Below are positions 36,664 through 45,252 of a stretch of DNA of 64,000 bases, one piece after another; position 1 is the stretch's first letter; every line of letters begins with the position of its first letter. Position numbers and translations under genes: made by a program. The DNA is taken from positions 1,612,001 through 1,676,000 of the forward strand of contig NZ_JABBGB010000001.1 of assembly GCF_012927185.1 (NCBI RefSeq), read 5' to 3'. The stretch comes from Pseudoflavitalea sp. G-6-1-2. Lineage in GTDB: Bacteria > Bacteroidota > Bacteroidia > Chitinophagales > Chitinophagaceae. The notes beneath the pieces are model-generated. The model did no database searches and was not told the origin of the DNA. It saw only the letters and a program-made list of their open reading frames with translations.

Positions 36664-39108
36664 ATGACAATTTCTTACAACTGGTTACACGAATACCTGC
36701 CTTCAACAATTGAACCTGAGAGACTGAGCAAGATCCTGACTTCTGTAGGACTGGAAGTAGAGAGCCTTGAAAATTATGAAAGCCTCAAAGGAGGACTGAA
36801 GGGACTGGTAATCGGTGAAGTGCTCACCTGCGAAAAGCATCCCAACGCAGACAAATTATCTGTTACAACTGTAAATATTGGTTCCGGAGATCCGCTGCAG
36901 ATTGTGTGCGGAGCGCCTAACGTGGCAGCCGGACAAAAAGTGATTGTTGCACCTGTAGGCGCTACCATCTACCCTAAAGGCGGAGAAGGCCTTACTATGA
37001 AAGTGGCCAAGATCCGTGGAGTGGAAAGCCATGGCATGATCTGCGCAGAAGATGAGATCGGTCTCAGCGATAACCATGCAGGCATTCTCGTACTTCCTGC
37101 CGATACCAAAGTAGGCGTACCTGCTTCCAACATCTTCCCGATCTACACAGATCAGATAATTGAAATCGGCATCACGCCAAACCATATGGACGCCATGAGC
37201 CATATCGGTGTAGCCCGTGATGTTGTTGCTTATCTGAGTCATCACGATAAAAAGGATACCCGTTTAAAGACCCCGTCTGTAAACGCTTTCAAGCCAGATA
37301 ATACAAGTTTGCCGATCACAGTAGAAGTGGAGAATGCAAACGGCTGCCAGCGATACAGCGGTGTATCCATCTCAAATATCACCGTGAAGGAAAGTCCGCA
37401 ATGGCTGCAGGATAAACTCAAAGCCATCGGTCTTCGTCCTATCAACAATATCGTAGACATCACCAACTTTGTGTTGCACGAAACCGGTCAGCCACTGCAT
37501 GCATTCGATGCAGCTGCCATCAAGGGCAACAAAGTGATTGTAAAGAATCTCCCAGAAGGAACGCCATTTGTAACACTCGACGATAAAGAAAGAAAGCTCA
37601 GCGCAGAAGATCTCATGATCTGCAACGGAGAAGGAGAGGGCATGTGTATCGCCGGTGTGTTCGGAGGAACTACCAGTGGTGTGAAAGAAAGCACTACCAA
37701 TATCTTCCTGGAGAGTGCATGGTTCAATCCAACTGATATCCGCAAAACCTCTTTCCGTCATGGACTGAGAACAGATGCGGCGGTTCGTTTCGAGAAGAAT
37801 ATCGATATCAGCAATACCGTGAATGCACTCAAACGTGCGGCTTTGCTGATCAAAGAACTGGCAGGCGGCGAGATCAGTTCAGAGCTGATCGATATCTATC
37901 CTCAGCCCAAAGAAAAAGTAGCGGTTCAACTGAAATATCACTACCTGCGCAAGCTGAGCGGAAAGAGCTACCACTTCGATAGCGTGAAGAAGATCCTTAC
38001 CAGCCTTGGCTTTGAAGTGATCAAAGAAGGTATGGATGATCTCTGGATCTCCGCCCCTTACTGGAAACCCGATATCTCACTGCAGGCCGATGTAGTGGAA
38101 GAGATCATGCGCATAGACGGGCTCGACAATATCGAGATCCCTGCTGCGATCACTATCTCACCTTCGGTTGAGGCAGACCGTTATAAGTACCTCTACAAGG
38201 AAAAAGCATCCAACTATCTCGCATCAGTTGGATTCAACGAAATATTCACCAACTCCATTACCAATGCTGCCTACTTCGATGAGGCAGATCTCGGTAACGC
38301 TGTGCGTCTGCTCAATAACCTGAGCGCCGTACACAATATCATGCGCCCCTCCATGCTGGAAACCGGTCTGGAAGCCGTTCTCCACAACCTCAACCGCAGA
38401 AACCAGGATCTCCGCTTCTTTGAATTCGGAAAAACCTACAGTACTTCCGGTTCAGGCAAATACGAAGAGCACGAACATCTCTGTGTGTACATCACCGGAA
38501 ACACTGCAGAAGCCGGTTGGAAAACCAAATCTGCCGAAGCCGATCTGTATTATCTGAAAGGCATCGTGGCAAGAATATTGCAACTCACCGGTATCAGCAA
38601 ACCCAGCTGGCGCGCGGCTGAAGACAATACAGCTGCCAAAGGCAAACTGGTGAATGCATTGCAGGTAACCATCGGTACGGATCTGATCGCAGAACTCGGA
38701 ATGGTATCGGACACCGAACTGAAAAGGTTCGATCTTAAGCAACCTGTGTTCTATGCAGATTTCGACTGGGAGCATCTGTTGAAGCATATGGCGAAGCAGG
38801 AACTGAAAGTGAAAGAGCTTCCCAAACAACTGCCCGTGTACCGCGATCTGGCGATGATTGTTCCGAAAGCCCTTGCGTATGCAGAAGTGGAAACGGCCGT
38901 GAAGAAAGCGAAGCTCGACAAACTCCAGCGCATCCAGTTATTCGATGTGTTCCAGAGTGAGAAGATCGGTGCTGATAAAAAATCACTGGCAATCAACTTT
39001 ACCTTCCTGGATGAAGAAAAAACATTAACGGACAAAGAGATCGATGGCATGATGAGCAAGATCATGGATGCCCTCGAAAAAGATGTGAAAGCAGAGATCC
39101 GGAAATAG
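36664..39108 (+). CDS. pheT: phenylalanyl-tRNA synthetase beta subunit
   Basis: Beta chain of the alpha2-beta2 enzyme that charges tRNA(Phe). It has 814 residues from the ATG at 36664 (MTISYNWLHEYLPS). The N-terminal tRNA-binding domain (about 40-150) has LVIGEVLTCEKHPNADKLSV. The B3/B4 editing domain contains LHETGQPLHAFDAAAIKG. A B5 domain, a catalytic-like core (about 480-690, with IMRPSMLETGLEAVLHNLNR), and a C-terminal anticodon-binding FDX-ACB domain (about 720-814, LPKQLPVYRDLAMIVPK) follow. pheS is not adjacent. The cell-division genes downstream follow closely (16 bases), matching the pheT-zapA order seen in this phylum. Confidence 0.96.
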   Translation: MTISYNWLHEYLPSTIEPERLSKILTSVGLEVESLENYESLKGGLKGLVIGEVLTCEKHPNADKLSVTTVNIGSGDPLQIVCGAPNVAAGQKVIVAPVGATIYPKGGEGLTMKVAKIRGVESHGMICAEDEIGLSDNHAGILVLPADTKVGVPASNIFPIYTDQIIEIGITPNHMDAMSHIGVARDVVAYLSHHDKKDTRLKTPSVNAFKPDNTSLPITVEVENANGCQRYSGVSISNITVKESPQWLQDKLKAIGLRPINNIVDITNFVLHETGQPLHAFDAAAIKGNKVIVKNLPEGTPFVTLDDKERKLSAEDLMICNGEGEGMCIAGVFGGTTSGVKESTTNIFLESAWFNPTDIRKTSFRHGLRTDAAVRFEKNIDISNTVNALKRAALLIKELAGGEISSELIDIYPQPKEKVAVQLKYHYLRKLSGKSYHFDSVKKILTSLGFEVIKEGMDDLWISAPYWKPDISLQADVVEEIMRIDGLDNIEIPAAITISPSVEADRYKYLYKEKASNYLASVGFNEIFTNSITNAAYFDEADLGNAVRLLNNLSAVHNIMRPSMLETGLEAVLHNLNRRNQDLRFFEFGKTYSTSGSGKYEEHEHLCVYITGNTAEAGWKTKSAEADLYYLKGIVARILQLTGISKPSWRAAEDNTAAKGKLVNALQVTIGTDLIAELGMVSDTELKRFDLKQPVFYADFDWEHLLKHMAKQELKVKELPKQLPVYRDLAMIVPKALAYAEVETAVKKAKLDKLQRIQLFDVFQSEKIGADKKSLAINFTFLDEEKTLTDKEIDGMMSKIMDALEKDVKAEIRK

Positions 39109-39124
39109 TTTAAAAATTTATCCC

Positions 39125-39412
39125 ATGTCGCAGACAGATCAATCATTGAGCCGCTTCAATGAGAAGCTACAATTGGTGGTACAGCAGTACCAGGCCATGC
39201 AGCGGGATAATGCCCGGATGCAAAAAGAATTGCAGGAGCTGAAGGGGAAAGACGAATTGCACGTAGCACAGATTGCTGAACTGGAAAATAAAGTAGCGGC
39301 GCTGAAAATGGCTGCCGGTCAGATTGAAGTAACTGACAGGAAAGAGTTGGAAAAAAAGCTGAACCTGTACATCCGGGAAATAGACCGGTGTATTGCCATG
39401 CTGGGAGATTAA
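39125..39412 (+). CDS. short coiled-coil protein, possibly ZapB-like
   Basis: 95 residues, ATG at 39125. A single long coiled coil (about 10-75: QLVVQQYQAMQRDNARMQKE, QIAELENKVAALKMA) is followed by a short helix (LNLYIREIDRCIAML). No membrane segment. It lies 16 bases after pheT and about 0.4 kb before zapA on the same strand. A small coiled-coil protein beside zapA suggests a division-ring accessory factor like ZapB, but this is inferred from context and shape only. Confidence 0.8.
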   Translation: MSQTDQSLSRFNEKLQLVVQQYQAMQRDNARMQKELQELKGKDELHVAQIAELENKVAALKMAAGQIEVTDRKELEKKLNLYIREIDRCIAMLGD

Positions 39413-39416
39413 GAAG

Positions 39417-39671
39417 CTACACCCTTTTTACGAGACGCATCTTTTGTTCATCCTCACCCTCGGAGATCTCTAAGGTATAGACGCCGTAAGGCAGGTCGTT
39501 GAGACCTTTCCAGGTTACAGTGTTGTCGCCTTTGGGAACATTTGCTTCAAATCGGCTGCATTCGCAACCTTTGTCGTCGCGAAGAATTGCGCGGAGGCTG
39601 GAGCGGATAGGTTCTACTAATTCGAGTGTCAGAGCATCAATAAAGATGTTCGATCTAACTTTTGCAAACAT
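39417..39671 (-). CDS. stand-alone T9SS sorting-domain-like protein
   Basis: 84 residues on the minus strand, ATG at 39671. The sequence reads like the C-terminal beta-sandwich of T9SS type A cargo: alternating strands (IFIDALTLELVEPI, SLRAILRDDKG), then VPKGDNTVTWKGLNDLPYGVYTLEIS, ending QKMRLVKRV as such domains do. There is no signal peptide and no passenger domain, so it cannot be exported by the usual Sec-then-T9SS route. It may bind T9SS parts in the cytoplasm or be an unrelated Ig-like fold. It is inserted opposite to the genes either side; its stop is 4 bases from that of the coiled-coil gene. Confidence 0.7.
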   Translation of the reverse strand: MFAKVRSNIFIDALTLELVEPIRSSLRAILRDDKGCECSRFEANVPKGDNTVTWKGLNDLPYGVYTLEISEGEDEQKMRLVKRV

Positions 39672-39829
39672 GGTCGTTTGGTTTTGGGTTTGTATTCATA
39701 GAATTTGGATCCTTGCCTTAACCTTTTTAACCATCCAAAACGATCCTGAGCCGTGTCTTGATACGTTATTACGTCCGTTGTGAATACCGTGTGGATAAAT
39801 ATAGAGCACAGATTTCAAACTTGCAAGTA

Positions 39830-40126
39830 ATGGAAGAATTAATTCCGATAAATGTTGTGATAGGTGACCGCACCTACAGAATCCGCATCTCTCCCGCCGA
39901 TGAAGAGGTGGTAAGAAAAACGCTCAAGCTGATCAACGACAAGATCCTTGAGTTCAAAACCAATTTTGCCGGGAAGGATATGCAGGATTATATCGCCATG
40001 GTGATCCTCTGGTATGCCACACAACAAAAAGCGGCCGGAGACCAGCCGCTTATTGCCCGTGAGACGGAACAGCAATTGTCCGCCATGGAAAAGTTATTGG
40101 ATAAGCTCCTTACTTCGGAGCCCTGA
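39830..40126 (+). CDS. zapA: cell division protein ZapA
   Basis: Bundles FtsZ filaments at mid-cell. It has 98 residues from the ATG at 39830 (MEELIPINVVIGDRTYRIRI). The longer frame adds 24 residues of unlikely sequence. The N-terminal beta-strand domain carries the family pattern NVVIGDRTYRIRISPADEEVVRKTLKLIN, and the rest is a long coiled coil (LIARETEQQLSAMEKLLDKL). Its stop is only 6 bases from the convergent DUF6263-like gene, leaving no room for a separate terminator. A perfect DnaA-box sequence lies 32 bases upstream. Confidence 0.88.
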   Translation: MEELIPINVVIGDRTYRIRISPADEEVVRKTLKLINDKILEFKTNFAGKDMQDYIAMVILWYATQQKAAGDQPLIARETEQQLSAMEKLLDKLLTSEP

Positions 40127-40132
40127 TCTGAA

Positions 40133-40990
40133 TTACTTCCTGCTCAGCGTAAGGTCAGAATCAACCTTCATTTTGAAGGGGATCTCCTGTCCGGCCATTT
40201 CTATCTTGCCATCACCATCCATATTCGTCTTCTTGGTTTTGATAAGCCCTGTAGCAGTATCGAAAGAGTACTCACCTTTCAGCAGACCCTTGATGGTCAT
40301 GTTCAGGGTCATTCCCTGCTGTTGGATCTCTCCTGCACGATCCAGCGTACCGCCAAAACCGATCTGTGCTTCATTGCCCTGAATGGCCAGCACTTTGTAG
40401 TTCATCAGAAATCTGCTGTTGGCTTTGGCATCGATCAGGCTGTCCGTCCAGGTATCCCCGGCTTTCAGCTTTTTACCTGCCGGCAGTGCTGCGATGATCT
40501 CAAGGTTGGTGCCTACGAGGCTCATGCTCTCGCCTACGCTTCCTGTTATGGAGGTTATCGCATCCGCTGCTTTTGCAGCGTCAGTATCGTCGCTGGCTGT
40601 AATCTTACCATTCTTATCAACAGTGAGGTGATAGGTGGTTTTTATTTTTTTACCGAAAACTTCCGCCAACTGGCTGGTTGAATCGGCTGGTTTTTGAGAG
40701 TCATAGCTTGCACTCTGCGGACCTGCCTGAACATCGGCCACAATATGGCTGGCTTTCTGGCTGAGTTTGATCTCAGCAGGCGTAACGTCTGTAACGGTGA
40801 TCTGATTGGTGAATTGATAGCTGTTCACCATTTCCATGCTCATGCCACCCATTTCCATGGTCATGTTCATTTTCATGCTGCTCTGAGTTTCGAGCTGCTG
40901 GTCTTTTTGAAAAACAACCTTTTTAGTGATTGTCTGGGCAGAGGCGGCGCCGGTTATCAATACGGCTGCGATAGCGATCAGATGTTTCAT
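40133..40990 (-). CDS. exported DUF6263-like protein
   Basis: 285 residues with a clear signal peptide (MKHLIAIAAVLITGAASAQ, cut about residue 18). The mature part is beta-rich. It has a Met-rich stretch (SSMKMNMTMEMGGMSMEMVN, about 38-57), and the segments GKKLKAGDTWTDSLI and KGEYSFDTATGLIKTKK are typical of DUF6263. The Met-rich stretch might bind Cu(I), but similar strings occur as simple hydrophobic strands, so this is weak. It is probably periplasmic or outer-membrane associated. The function is unknown; the family assignment is from memory of its style and should be checked. Confidence 0.75.
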   Translation of the reverse strand: MKHLIAIAAVLITGAASAQTITKKVVFQKDQQLETQSSMKMNMTMEMGGMSMEMVNSYQFTNQITVTDVTPAEIKLSQKASHIVADVQAGPQSASYDSQKPADSTSQLAEVFGKKIKTTYHLTVDKNGKITASDDTDAAKAADAITSITGSVGESMSLVGTNLEIIAALPAGKKLKAGDTWTDSLIDAKANSRFLMNYKVLAIQGNEAQIGFGGTLDRAGEIQQQGMTLNMTIKGLLKGEYSFDTATGLIKTKKTNMDGDGKIEMAGQEIPFKMKVDSDLTLSRK

Positions 40991-41120
40991 ACTGATGGAT
41001 GTGATTATTTAGAATGAATTAGTCGCGTTTTTGCGAAAGTTATTGCAAAAGAAGGGCAAAATATTTTACCGGGGAAGAATCAATAGGAGAAACAGAAAGA
41101 ATAGATGAACCGGGGAGTAT

Positions 41121-41372
41121 TTAGTTCTTCGCGATTACGAAATGAAACGGAGGGAATTTGCGCATATCCATCAGGCGTTGCAATCTTATCGGTTTGCGTT
41201 CGATCTTAGGGAAGGAAGTGATCTTTGCAACTTCCACTGCATTGGAGAAGGCAATGGCTTCGCTCGTGAGTATGCGACGGCATAATTGTTCGTAATGGCT
41301 CAGGAGATCCTGCTCTTTGGAGCGGAGGTCATTCAATAGAACCTCATAATGTTTTAACTGATATACCCGCAT
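41121..41372 (-). CDS. small hypothetical protein
   Basis: 83 residues, ATG at 41372. A helical N-terminal half (HYEVLLNDLRSKEQDLLSHY) is followed by a basic, proline-containing tail (FPKIERKPIRLQRLMDMRKF). No signal peptide. It has two cysteine/methionine residues but no motif. It stands alone between the DUF6263-like gene and a long non-coding stretch. It is plausible as a real gene from its residue pattern, but I do not recognise it. Confidence 0.5.
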   Translation of the reverse strand: MRVYQLKHYEVLLNDLRSKEQDLLSHYEQLCRRILTSEAIAFSNAVEVAKITSFPKIERKPIRLQRLMDMRKFPPFHFVIAKN

Positions 41373-41981
41373 ACTGGCCTTTTTTGAGCAACTGCTACTG
41401 CTAATTTCGGTTTAAAAACAGATATTTCCTATGGTTGTTGGACGATTATTTTAACAAATACCTGCGCAGTACCGCTTTCAGGTTTGCAGACACCCGCAAA
41501 GGCAGGCTGAATACGGTTTTTACACTGTCCGGATACTGCTAAAACAACCCCCTGCTGTATCTTGATCACTAAGGGTTTTCACCAAAAAAAAGCGCCTTTT
41601 TTCTTACGCACAGGGTGTGTGCATTTCTTTTGGGAACGGGTGCCAAACTTTTGTAAATTGGGGATAGGTGGCACAGTGATGTGGATAACCCCGTGCATCC
41701 TGTGAGTCCATCAGTGGATTGCGGGTGATCAAATATTGATCGGAAAAAATTTTTTTCGGAACGATGGAGGGGGTTATATTCGCCCTCCTGACTGACGCGG
41801 TAACATTGAGGTAACCCTGTAGTAACATTTTCGTAACAACAAGGCTGGATACTAACCCGCAAGTCATTGGTTGGATCACCCAATTAATGGTGTATACCCT
41901 TTTTCGCCCTATACCTGGAAAAACTGTATCAAAAGGCTGCTCAAACCAATGTGTTAACTTTTATTGACCCTCTTTTTTTGA
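41373..41981. other. 609-bp non-coding region upstream of dnaB
   Basis: No supported gene. Features seen: a nested dyad at 41471-41517 followed by five T; a gatcaa/ttgatc dyad and an A/T-only block around 41730-41757; a ggaggg/ccctcc pair around 41766-41788; and a perfect DnaA-box 9-mer TGTGGATAA at 41680-41688. The frames on the minus strand at 41569-41883 look random. It may hold the dnaB promoter, a structured RNA, or an origin-like element. Confidence 0.5.
41680..41688 (-). promoter_or_regulatory. perfect DnaA-box sequence
   Basis: TTATCCACA on the minus strand, 294 bases before dnaB. One such 9-mer is expected by chance about every 130 kb counting both strands, and a second copy lies at 39790-39798 (upstream of zapA). 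It is suggestive only. Confidence 0.3.
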
Positions 41982-43553
41982 ATGGACTTAACTAACCTGA
42001 ATAAAGACCGCAAAGGTCGCCGCAAAGGCTCGATCGACCTCAGCACGATGGTATATGGCAAAGTACCCCCCCAGGCCAAAGACCTGGAAGAAGCCGTACT
42101 CGGCGCCATCATGCTGGAGAAAAGCGCTTTCGACACCGTTGTGGAGATCCTCAAACCTGAGTGCTTTTATGTAGATGCCAATCAGCGGATCTATCGCGCC
42201 ATGGTTAGCCTGCAGCAAAAGAACCAGCCGATAGATATCCTTACGGTGGTAGAAGAGCTGAAGAGCAAAACCGAACTGGAGATGATCGGCGGCCCATACT
42301 ACGTAACCCGGCTCACCAATGCGGTGGTTTCTGCTGCCAATATCGAAGCGCACTCGCGCATCATTCTGCAGAAGTTCATCCAGCGCGAACTCATCCGCAT
42401 CAGCGGTGAGATCATCAGCGAAAGTTATGAAGACAGTACAGATGTATTCGACCTGCTCGACGAAGCTGAAAGCAAGCTCTTCGAGATCACCAATAATCAC
42501 CTCCGCAAGAACTTCGACAGTATCGATTCGGTACTCGTAAAAACGGTGCAGCGTATCGAAGATATGCGCCACCGTACCGAAGATATCACGGGGGTTCCGA
42601 GCGGATTCCCTTCGCTCGACAAAGTAACTTACGGATGGCAGCCATCGGATCTGATCATCCTCGCCGCCCGTCCTGCGGTAGGTAAAACCGCCTTCGCCCT
42701 TAACCTGGTGCGCAATGCGGCACTGAGCAGCAAGCAGATCCCTGTGGCCTTCTTCAGCCTTGAGATGAGCTCAGCACAGCTGGTACAACGTATCCTCTCT
42801 GCCGAATCTGAGATCTGGCTCGAAAAGATCTCCCGCGGTAAAATGGAAGAACACGAAATGAAGCAGCTCTACGCCAAGGGTATCCAGAAACTGGCGCAGG
42901 CGCCCATCTTCATCGACGATACGGCAGCCCTCAACGTTTTCGAGCTTCGTGCCAAAGCACGCCGTCTCAAAAACAAACACAATATCGGTATGATCATTAT
43001 CGACTACCTGCAGCTGATGAGCGGCGGTGGCGGTAAGAACGTAAACCGTGAGCAGGAGATCAGTACCATCTCGCGTAACCTTAAAACACTGGCGAAAGAG
43101 TTGATGATCCCCATCATCGCACTGTCTCAGTTAAGCCGTGCCGTTGAAACCCGTAAAGAAGGCAACAAGATGCCACAGCTGAGTGACCTTCGCGAATCGG
43201 GTGCCATCGAACAGGATGCGGACATGGTAATGTTCATCTATCGTCCGGAATACTACGATATCACTCAGAACGAAATGGGTGAGAGCAATAAAGGTGAAAC
43301 GCACGTGCGTATCGCCAAACACCGTAACGGTTCTCTCGAAACCATCAAACTCCGCGCCCAGCTTCATATTCAGAAGTTCGTGGAAATGGAGGAAGACGAT
43401 TTCGGAGGCATCGGCGGCGGAGGTGGCGCATGGAGACCACTGCCACCCGAAGGCGGAGCAGCCGGCGGAGATGGCGGAGCCAAGCTTTACATCCAGGCAG
43501 GCAGCAAAATGAACGATATGCCTTACGGAGACGACGACGATTCTCCGTTCTAA
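41982..43553 (+). CDS. dnaB: replicative DNA helicase DnaB
   Basis: Hexameric helicase at the replication fork. It has 523 residues, ATG at 41982. N-terminal DnaG-binding domain at about 30-130 (PQAKDLEEAVLGAIMLEK). RecA-like motor: Walker A ARPAVGKTAF with K235, FFSLEMSSAQLVQRILS, Walker B IIIDYLQLMSG, AKELMIPIIALSQLSRAVETR, DLRESGAIEQDADMVMFIYRP. Odd feature: after the motor, a Gly-rich linker (GGIGGGGGAW, GGAAGGDGGAK, about 475-495) leads to an acidic tip GDDDDSPF. This copies the layout of the SSB C-terminal tail. rsmE follows after 27 bases. Confidence 0.97.
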   Translation: MDLTNLNKDRKGRRKGSIDLSTMVYGKVPPQAKDLEEAVLGAIMLEKSAFDTVVEILKPECFYVDANQRIYRAMVSLQQKNQPIDILTVVEELKSKTELEMIGGPYYVTRLTNAVVSAANIEAHSRIILQKFIQRELIRISGEIISESYEDSTDVFDLLDEAESKLFEITNNHLRKNFDSIDSVLVKTVQRIEDMRHRTEDITGVPSGFPSLDKVTYGWQPSDLIILAARPAVGKTAFALNLVRNAALSSKQIPVAFFSLEMSSAQLVQRILSAESEIWLEKISRGKMEEHEMKQLYAKGIQKLAQAPIFIDDTAALNVFELRAKARRLKNKHNIGMIIIDYLQLMSGGGGKNVNREQEISTISRNLKTLAKELMIPIIALSQLSRAVETRKEGNKMPQLSDLRESGAIEQDADMVMFIYRPEYYDITQNEMGESNKGETHVRIAKHRNGSLETIKLRAQLHIQKFVEMEEDDFGGIGGGGGAWRPLPPEGGAAGGDGGAKLYIQAGSKMNDMPYGDDDDSPF

Positions 43554-43580
43554 GCAACTGCTGAAAAATTCCGCTTACGC

Positions 43581-44297
43581 ATGAGTTTGCCCATTTTCTT
43601 TTTCGCATCACCTGTTACCATCAACGAGCTGGTACAATTGCCCGAAGAAACATCGAAGCATATTGTGCAGGTATTGCGAATGGATAGCGGGGAGCAGCTT
43701 CAGCTCGCCGATGGAAAAGGAAACCTGCATCTGGTTACCATCACCGAGCCGCATAAGAAAAAATGCGTGATCAAAATACTGAGCACACAGCAAAGTGATC
43801 CGCCAGCGCGAAAAGTGAAGATTGCTATTTCGCTGCTCAAGAACGCCAGCCGCTTTGAATGGTTCATCGAAAAAGCAACGGAGATCGGTGTTTCAGAGAT
43901 CATTCCACTCATTTGTGAGCGAACGGAGAAACAACATTTCAAGAAAGACAGATTCGAAAATATCCTCGTGAGTGCTATGCTGCAAAGTCAGCAGAGCTGG
44001 TTGCCTGTGCTGCATCAGCCGATATCATACGGACAACTTTTCCGTGAAGAAGATACCATGCTGGCTGCACAGAAATTCATTGCGCATTGCGAAGAGCAGC
44101 AACGCACTTCGCTTGTAACTGCAGCTGATCCCACACAACCTTCGCAACTTATTCTCATCGGTCCTGAGGGCGACTTTACTCCTCTGGAGATCAAAACCGC
44201 GCTGGATCATCATTTCACACCGGTAACGCTGGGCGATACGCGCCTGCGTGCCGAAACTGCGGGCATGGTGGCAGCAACACTGCTTTGCATTCAGTGA
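43581..44297 (+). CDS. rsmE: 16S rRNA (uracil1498-N3)-methyltransferase
   Basis: SPOUT-class enzyme that methylates U1498 of 16S rRNA with S-adenosylmethionine. It has 238 residues, ATG at 43581. N-terminal PUA-like domain (about 15-75), then the knotted methyltransferase domain with the family motifs RFEWFIEKATEIGVSEIIPL, CERTEKQ, LILIGPEGDFTPLEI and LGDTRLRAETAGMVA. The length is standard. It is probably co-transcribed with dnaB. Confidence 0.95.
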   Translation: MSLPIFFFASPVTINELVQLPEETSKHIVQVLRMDSGEQLQLADGKGNLHLVTITEPHKKKCVIKILSTQQSDPPARKVKIAISLLKNASRFEWFIEKATEIGVSEIIPLICERTEKQHFKKDRFENILVSAMLQSQQSWLPVLHQPISYGQLFREEDTMLAAQKFIAHCEEQQRTSLVTAADPTQPSQLILIGPEGDFTPLEIKTALDHHFTPVTLGDTRLRAETAGMVAATLLCIQ

Positions 44298-44310
44298 TCT
44301 TTCATGCAAT

Positions 44311-44337
44311 AAAAAAGCGGAGCAATCTGCCCCGCTT
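44311..44337 (-). terminator. terminator after the TerC gene
   Basis: Outer 6-bp stem aagcgg (44315-44320) with ccgctt (44332-44337), extended by two inner pairs past a mismatch. The A run at 44311-44316 reads as T on the minus strand. Confidence 0.55.
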
Positions 44338-44360
44338 CTATGATTAATTTTCAGCATCAC

Positions 44361-45179
44361 TTAGTGTTGTCTGCTTGAGTTATTCGCAGCCGGACTATTC
44401 TCTTTCAGCGACGGTTCTCTCAATTCCACCGGTTTCTTTTTCTTCTCGCGCTTGCGCATCCACATATTCAGCATTTCAACGCCGAATGAGAACGCCATGG
44501 CAAAGTAGATATAACCCTTGTCGATATGGCTATGGTGGATCGGTTCGAGGCCTTCGAAGAAAAGACTGAAACCAACCATCAGCAGAAACGCGAGGGCCAG
44601 CATTTTCAGCGTAGGATGCTGATGAATGAAGCCGCTGATCTTATCGGCAAAGAAGAACATGATGATCATGGCGATGATCACGGCCACAATCATTACACCT
44701 ACAATCTTCGCCAGACCTACCGCAGTAATGATGCTGTCGAATGAGAACACCATATCGATAACGATGATCTGGCTGATCAATGCACCGAATGATGCCTGTT
44801 TGTTGTTCTTCGGATTCAGGCTTTCTTCATCGCCTTCGAGTTTGTGATGTATCTCCTTCACTGTTTTGTACAACAGGAACAGACCACCTACAAACATGAT
44901 CACGTTGCGAAGGTTAAAAGACAGATGTGCACCTCTGAAATCAAAACCGAACAATTCTGCATTACCATTCTTTACCAGCCAGCCGATGGCCAGCAATAAG
45001 AGAATGCGCACGGTGATACCGGCGAACATCCAGATGCGGCGGGCTTTGAGCTGTTCTTCTTTGCTCATTCGCCCCATGAGTATCGATACGAAGATCACGT
45101 TGTCGATACCCAGCACAACTTCGAGTGTTGTTAAGGTTAATAAACTGATCAGTGCGTCGATCGTAAATAACTGCTCCAT
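44361..45179 (-). CDS. TerC-family integral membrane protein
   Basis: 272 residues, ATG at 45179, about seven membrane helices. Family motifs include LEVVLGIDNVIFVSIL in the first helix and VIDMVFSFDSIITAVG in the middle, both with the conserved acidic residues inside membrane helices that characterise metal-handling TerC/Alx proteins. Members act in tellurite resistance or in manganese export. The C-terminal tail is basic then polar (REKKKKPVELREPS) and ends RQH. It lies 73 bases downstream of pyrD on the same strand. No yybP-ykoY-type manganese riboswitch fits in that gap. Confidence 0.92.
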   Translation of the reverse strand: MEQLFTIDALISLLTLTTLEVVLGIDNVIFVSILMGRMSKEEQLKARRIWMFAGITVRILLLLAIGWLVKNGNAELFGFDFRGAHLSFNLRNVIMFVGGLFLLYKTVKEIHHKLEGDEESLNPKNNKQASFGALISQIIVIDMVFSFDSIITAVGLAKIVGVMIVAVIIAMIIMFFFADKISGFIHQHPTLKMLALAFLLMVGFSLFFEGLEPIHHSHIDKGYIYFAMAFSFGVEMLNMWMRKREKKKKPVELREPSLKENSPAANNSSRQH

Positions 45180-45252
45180 GAGCGGGTGAATAATTTTTAA
45201 AACTTAAAATAAGTTAGTAGGGAACGGAATTGTATTGTTACAAATTAACTGC

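Noticed and set aside
41569-41883. Two overlapping minus-strand frames (about 91 and 104 codons) upstream of dnaB
   Set aside because: Composition is unlike proteins here (many Cys, His, Pro, Ser in no pattern), and both overlap the DnaA box and A/T dyads.
45180-45252. Possible manganese riboswitch ahead of the TerC gene
   Set aside because: The gap to pyrD is only 73 bases and shows none of the paired elements of the yybP-ykoY class.
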